Shown here one piece after another: positions 59,483 through 64,000 of a stretch of 64,000 nucleotides of DNA; position 1 is the first letter of the stretch; each line of letters opens with the position of its first letter. This DNA is from Verpa conica (Eukaryota > Ascomycota > Pezizomycetes > Pezizales > Morchellaceae): contig JAUFSD010000007.1 of assembly GCA_033030425.1 (NCBI GenBank), positions 1,488,001 to 1,552,000 of the forward strand, written 5' to 3'. Position numbers and translations under genes: made by a program. The notes beneath the pieces are model-generated. The model made no database searches. It was not told where the DNA came from and saw only the letters and a list, made by a program, of their open reading frames with translations.

Positions 59483-60496
59483 ATGGAAGTAGCCGGTCTT
59501 GTCGCCGCCATAGGTTCCATAACAGCACTTACCCTCAGAGTCGCCCACCTCATTTCAGAATTGAAAAAAGCTGGCGATGAGTTTAATGGCATTGTGAATC
59601 AATTCAATGTCACCAGCACAGCACTGAATAACCTCGAGAACCTCTTTAATAATCCCTCCCTTCCGCCTTCCCTAACGTCAGAATATGAAAGCGAAGTCAA
59701 AAAGCATCAGAGTTATTTAGATGGGATCGAGAAGCGTCTGAAATCAGTCCGGAAGAGCCTGGACAGTAGATACTACCTGGAGCGACTCTTCCAACGGCAT
59801 GTTCTGGTAAACGGAGATCTGGAGCGACTTATGGGCCAAATATCAGTCTTCAACACAAACCTCAATACAACAGTAACGACTTATAACTGTATAGTCACCG
59901 GCCTCGTTCACGACAGTATCAGCAGGGTAGAATCCGCCATCGATAGGGTAGAATCAGGTATTAGTGAAATGGGATCTAGGACCCTAGCTATCCAAAACAT
60001 AGGGGCAGATATCATCCTTAAGCACGTCGAAGCAGCCATCAGGATGAAACAGGATGGGGGTTCGTGGAAAGACAGTGCACCACCTCCGGAGTATAACGAA
60101 ACCCAACCAGCAGTCAGTATGAGCGGATGGAACTTTGATCGAGGCCCTATATCACCACCAGATTCCCTTTCAACTACGATGAAAGCCCAGGACAGGGGGA
60201 CACAAGGCAAACAAATACCGACTACATACACAAGCACGGGTAGACACCTTCTCGACCGCAAACTTCCAAAAAAGGCACCGATATCCGCTATAGGCCCATG
60301 GATAGGCGGATACTTACCTGATTCGAAAACGCAGTCGACACCTCCCCCGAGTCCGAGAAGACCTCAAATTGAAATCTTCCGATCGCCGGTACAAATTGGT
60401 CTACGGGGCCCCTCGGGTAGCTCGGATACACAAAAGGTTCAGGATGTTGGGCTTTGGATGTTGGAGCAAATGCGGGGGTACGAGTATAGTTCATAA
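59483..60496 (+). CDS. HeLo-like / fungal N-terminal death-domain protein
   Basis: Intron-less, 337 aa. The N-terminus (MEVAGLVAAIGSITALTLRV, then HLISELKKAGDEFNGIVNQF) is the amphipathic-helix start typical of HeLo-like/fungal_N domains that head many NLR and incompatibility proteins. The family inserts into or acts at membranes to trigger cell death. Helices continue to about residue 200, including paired segments RVESAIDRVESGISEM. The C-terminal 130 residues are Pro/Ser-rich and disordered (PPPEYNE, STPPPSPRRP), ending LWMLEQMRGYEYSS. There is no NACHT/NB-ARC domain and no repeats, so it would be a stand-alone effector or regulator. Assignment is by pattern of the first 100 residues. Function in this organism is inference. 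It is convergent with the gene at 61.0-62.8 kb. Confidence 0.7.
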   Translation: MEVAGLVAAIGSITALTLRVAHLISELKKAGDEFNGIVNQFNVTSTALNNLENLFNNPSLPPSLTSEYESEVKKHQSYLDGIEKRLKSVRKSLDSRYYLERLFQRHVLVNGDLERLMGQISVFNTNLNTTVTTYNCIVTGLVHDSISRVESAIDRVESGISEMGSRTLAIQNIGADIILKHVEAAIRMKQDGGSWKDSAPPPEYNETQPAVSMSGWNFDRGPISPPDSLSTTMKAQDRGTQGKQIPTTYTSTGRHLLDRKLPKKAPISAIGPWIGGYLPDSKTQSTPPPSPRRPQIEIFRSPVQIGLRGPSGSSDTQKVQDVGLWMLEQMRGYEYSS

Positions 60497-61005
60497 GATA
60501 TGATAAGTTTATTCTTATCCGTGCGCGGGGTTGAGGTGGTGTATTCCGAGTTACTATGTATATAATTAGCAGAATGGATATATTATGCGCAGTGCCGTTC
60601 ATTACTTGTGGCAAATTTTTCCTATGGCTACTATAATAAATTTCTGTTTTAGCGCCATCCTAAAAATTACTAAAACAACTAAAAGCCGTAAACAAAATTC
60701 TTTTGGTTTTGGGCATCTACGGGGTAGTCCTGACTAAATAAATATGAAATTAGTTGGGGTATAATTGAATAGGGGTGGAGGTTAATTTGATCAATTTAGA
60801 AGGGGTTCAAGGCAGCCCCTGCAAACATATCAAAAAAAACTTTGTACAAGAGATACGAGCTTGGCTCCTGATCCAATAAAAGCTGGGGCGAGAACAATTG
60901 ATAAGGATGATTATGCTATGCTAGATAGTAGGCAATCACCAGTGGCAGTTGATACGTAAAATACATTAGTCTACAGTCCTAAGGTCTCTAAAGAAAATTA
61001 AGTAA
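60497..61005. other. Convergent intergenic spacer
   Basis: AT-rich, with no gene seen. It should hold the 3' ends of the two converging genes. Confidence 0.5.
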
Positions 61006-62769
61006 TTAATGTAAGATAACTTGGGTTTTCACCAAGTAAGACCCCTGTTTCCAAAGGCCGGGAAACACTGTTGCTTGCACTTTTACATTAGGCTGCTCCT
61101 CTCCTGATACTTGATACACTGCTTCCATCGTCTGAAGATCAAATACCCTATCCGGAGATCCTTCCCCCCAAATAAGTTCAAACTCTGTTGGTTGATTTTT
61201 CATAGTGAGAGTAAAGTTGACAGCAGCTCTCACTACTTCTTCCATGCTGTGGAGTCGCTTATCTCCATATAAATCTAGAGCAAATTGGCTCGTCTCGTCA
61301 TGTGCATCCTTAGCGAGCATAGATGTTATATGACTACTATCATAGATATCTTTACTATCTTTACTAGAAGACGATAAAGCTTAACCCAATAATTAGTTTA
61401 GTTCATTTATCTTATACAATAACGGTTGGACAATACCAGAATTGGCTTCTTCGCTAGCTGCTCTTATCACTCTACTGGCAATAATAGCGCGTAGGGCAAA
61501 GATTCTGGAATTCTGACTTCGGAGCAGTCCCCCCAATCCTGGTATCTGGCTCTCAAATCTTTGACGAGCACCTCCAGAGAGCCCCGAGAGTTCGTCGCCG
61601 TATATTTTACTGGCGTCCGAGGCGATATAAAAGTTGAGGACATGGTCTTTCAGTCGAGAATTAAGACTTTCTAAAAGTCGGATCATCGACTCGTCATCTT
61701 TAGGTAGGTTACCTAAAGTTACTTGGTCGGGTTTGTGCTGGGTATCTCGATAATCCCGCTCAGGAGTAGTAGGGTCTGATGGGGATCCGGTCCTCTGGAG
61801 AGTGTCCGAACGACTATATCGATCGGAAGCAAGGCCGTAAGCTCTGGAAATTCTATCAATAAGCTCCCTAAGCTTGTTTCGTACCTCCAATACCTTCTGT
61901 AGGGCTTTAGGGGTCTGATCAGTGTCGGTGTGCTGGCTATGGATAGGATCCGACGAGTCCGTGTTGATTATATCAATCAGCCGCTCTAGTATTTTCTGTA
62001 TCTCCAGTAGGCCTAGAGGGCTCTCGTGGCCATGACGGACCCCAATCAAACCCACTACCCCGACTAGGTTCGCTACCCCGACCAGTGTCACTACCTCGAC
62101 TAACGTCACTGCCCCATATAGCTTCGCTGGTAGGGTTTTCGAGCGCTTAATAGCGCGGGGCCTTGGGCCAAAACATACGAGTTCATCGGAGATTCCATCA
62201 AACAACCTCTCTAGTCTCTCTAATACTTTTAGTATTTTACGATCCAAGGAACTGAGCTCCCCTGTGATACCAAACTTATTAGACAGGCTCCTCACAGACA
62301 AGCTCATGGACCGTAAGTTTCGCAAACTAGCCTTTCCGAAGGCTCGATAACCAGCGGGGGCTTTAGGTGGGTCTTGTGGGGTGCTGGAATTGTCTTTTGT
62401 ATTTTGACTATGATCTCCGGAGGCTTCGGCTACTGCGTTGTTTACATCCGATGGATTTGGGGGTTTCGGACGAGTGCTGGAACCGTTTTGAACCTGGTGG
62501 TTATAATCTGAGGGGTTACTAGATACTAGACCAATCCCCTTCTGCTCTTCTGGTGGGATCTTGGGGTCTGGACGAGTATTGGGGGTTTGATTATCTAGGG
62601 TATTAATCAGCTTCTCTAGCCTTCCCAACTCTCTTAGTATCGCATTGAGTAAGACTTGGAAGCTCCGAGGATTTTCGAGGCTTTGCTGGTCGTGTTGGTT
62701 AGGTACCGGGGCGCTGGGGGTTGTAGATGCCTTACAGAGTCGGCTGCCTCCAGTGTCTGAAGAGAGCAT
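61006..62769 (-). CDS. Coiled-coil-rich protein of unknown function
   Basis: Model: exons 62769-61437 and 61334-61006, 553 aa. The 102-nt intron (GTATTG...GTAG) is tentative. Without it the first ORF ends at 61393 (458 aa) and the second ORF (104 aa) would be separate. Four related helical segments recur: LRELGRLEKLINTLDN, LKVLERLERLFDGISD, IQKILERLIDIINT and LQKVLEVRNKLRELIDRI. They are separated by Pro/Ser/Asp-rich disordered linkers. A Val/Gly-rich hydrophobic block (TLVGVANLVGVVGLIGV) near residue 235 is built from short imperfect repeats. The C-terminal part is more globular (FELIWGEGSPDRVFDLQTME). No known domain recognised. The arrangement recalls helical effector or adaptor proteins, and it neighbours a HeLo-like gene, but a link is not shown. 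Confidence 0.55.
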
Positions 62770-64000
62770 ACCCTCCTCTTGGTTCTGGGGTTCTGGGTTT
62801 TGCTGGACGTTCCGGTGACAGTTCTAAGAGTAGAGCGATACCAGTCCTCTTCCACCTCTTGGTCCTATCTTGTGTACTTGTGCAATTGCCGTTTGGACCG
62901 TGGCATCTATAACCAACCTATCTAAATCCTAGGTGGTCGAGGTTGAATGTTCGTGTCGAAGGGATGGGCAACCGAGTGTTCTGTGCTAGAGTAGATAAAG
63001 TAGAAGTAGTAGCAGTAAAGGTGGAGAGATTAATGGTCAGAATAATGGCTATAGTATTGAAAGCAGCCTCCGAGAGCTGTACCATAGTCGCTTAGGAATC
63101 AGAAGAGGGATTTGAAGTTTATAAAATGACCAGACCTGCATAAAAGATTTCCGTAGCCCAAAGTACCAATAAATCTATTGTAAATAACCCAGCCATGCAA
63201 GCGGCAGCCACGTCAGAGGGTGCGCGCGCTTCTGCTTCACCGCGACGCCACACCGTACAACCCCTTTATATAGCGATCTCATACTCGGGGAAAAGAACCT
63301 ACGCGCAAATTAGAATTCACTCATGTATTTGATAGGTCTTCTCTGGTCTAGCTAGATACCTAATAGTCGCGGAGATCACAAATGGGTGAGGCTCGACACA
63401 GTTGGATTGGTTAAATGTTGGGCGTAGTAAATAGGCCTTCAATCCAAAAAAGCAGACCAGTTTCTTCATTCGCAATGAGTACTCGGGGCTGGCAGAAAGG
63501 AATATACAAGGGCTATCACCCGAGGCGATCTCTTTGTGAGCAAAATACGCCTATCGACTAGCCGGAATAAGAATTGAATTTTCAGGCTTAGTTTGTATGC
63601 TCTGCTCTCAACCCTGCCCGTATGTCCCATCCAGTAAGTTAGTGCTCGGGTGATGCTTTGTATGGAGTGCAAGAAATAATGAGAGTTCAACACCAATAGG
63701 CTCTAATGACAATGGGGAGAAGCATATGGGTGGGGTGACTAGAGTGCTTGTTGGGTTAACTGCTGTGGCATTTCCCCAGTACTCGGATGTGAGGATAAGT
63801 CTGGCGATAGGTGGCGGTGCAACCAAAGCTCTGGTGATGCTGCCCACCCAAAGTGGGGGCCAAAGGACTTGAGAAAATTACAATCTTCTTACTGGCCGGG
63901 AGTATTGTCTCTGCCACTTAACTCAAACGCTCTTTTTTATTGGTTATCAAGCCGACTGGTTAGGGTTTCAAGTTCCGGCCCGCTCGATACTTTTGAAATT
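62770..64000. other. Upstream region and right window edge, no gene seen
   Basis: 5' flank of the coiled-coil gene, with a TATA-like CTTTATATAG at about 63261. Beyond this is mixed sequence with minus-strand ORFs (63847-63608, 63696-63466) of no recognised family. A gene continuing past the window edge cannot be excluded. Confidence 0.4.

Overview
The window reads as nuclear DNA of a filamentous ascomycete, most likely a repeat-rich Pezizomycete (truffle- or morel-like). That taxonomic guess is inference. It rests on short GT-AG introns (mostly 45-70 nt, with CTAAC/CTGAC-type branch sites), fungal-type housekeeping genes, a HeLo-like cell-death domain protein, and long AT-rich gene-poor stretches with non-LTR, pogo/Fot1 and MITE-type elements. 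Thirteen protein-coding loci could be modelled. All exon coordinates were derived by hand from splice signals and reading-frame continuity.

Layout. 1.5-7.1 kb: RIF1 (minus). 7.2-12.9 kb: AT-rich gap with a 71-bp LINE scrap, an inverted-repeat element and a microsatellite. 12.9-14.6 kb: a stand-alone protein kinase (plus). 15.6-17.2 kb: RIC8 (plus). 18.4-21.0 kb: a GATA-finger protein (plus). 24.0-25.4 kb: a single-pass membrane protein (minus). 27.3-30.9 kb: an ADP1-like EGF/ABCG transporter (minus). 31.5-34.9 kb: a mitochondrial-type isoleucyl-tRNA synthetase (minus). 37.3-42.0 kb: a kinase fused to about 24 ankyrin repeats, 20 of them nearly identical (plus). 43.5-44.7 kb: glucose-6-phosphate 1-epimerase (minus). 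46.1-46.6 kb: a small unknown protein (plus). 47.4-48.8 kb: an unknown acidic/helical protein (plus). 49.7-51.1 kb: an ABHD12-like serine hydrolase with an 8-nt microexon (plus). 51.2-57.2 kb: nested transposons. 58.1-58.6 kb: a MITE and a 53-bp-arm hairpin. 59.5-60.5 kb: a HeLo-like domain protein (plus). 61.0-62.8 kb: an unknown coiled-coil-rich gene (minus).

How it fits together. The housekeeping genes (telomere/replication control, G-protein chaperoning, mitochondrial translation, sugar-phosphate metabolism, transport, lipid hydrolysis) show no functional clustering. The most unusual gene is the kinase-ankyrin gene. Its repeats are almost identical in sequence but vary at a few fixed positions, the pattern seen in fungal non-self-recognition (NLR/het) genes. 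A related kinase without ankyrins lies about 24 kb away, and a HeLo-like death-domain gene lies about 17 kb downstream. Linking these into an immune or incompatibility module is inference.

The 51-57 kb block can be resolved in layers. A 5'-truncated LINE with a 13-bp target duplication was hit by a 3.5-kb pogo/Fot1 element (TA duplication, 46-bp perfect inverted repeats). That element was hit in turn by a 1.3-kb TG...CA element (5-bp duplication). The LINE also carries a separate insertion of about 0.42 kb.
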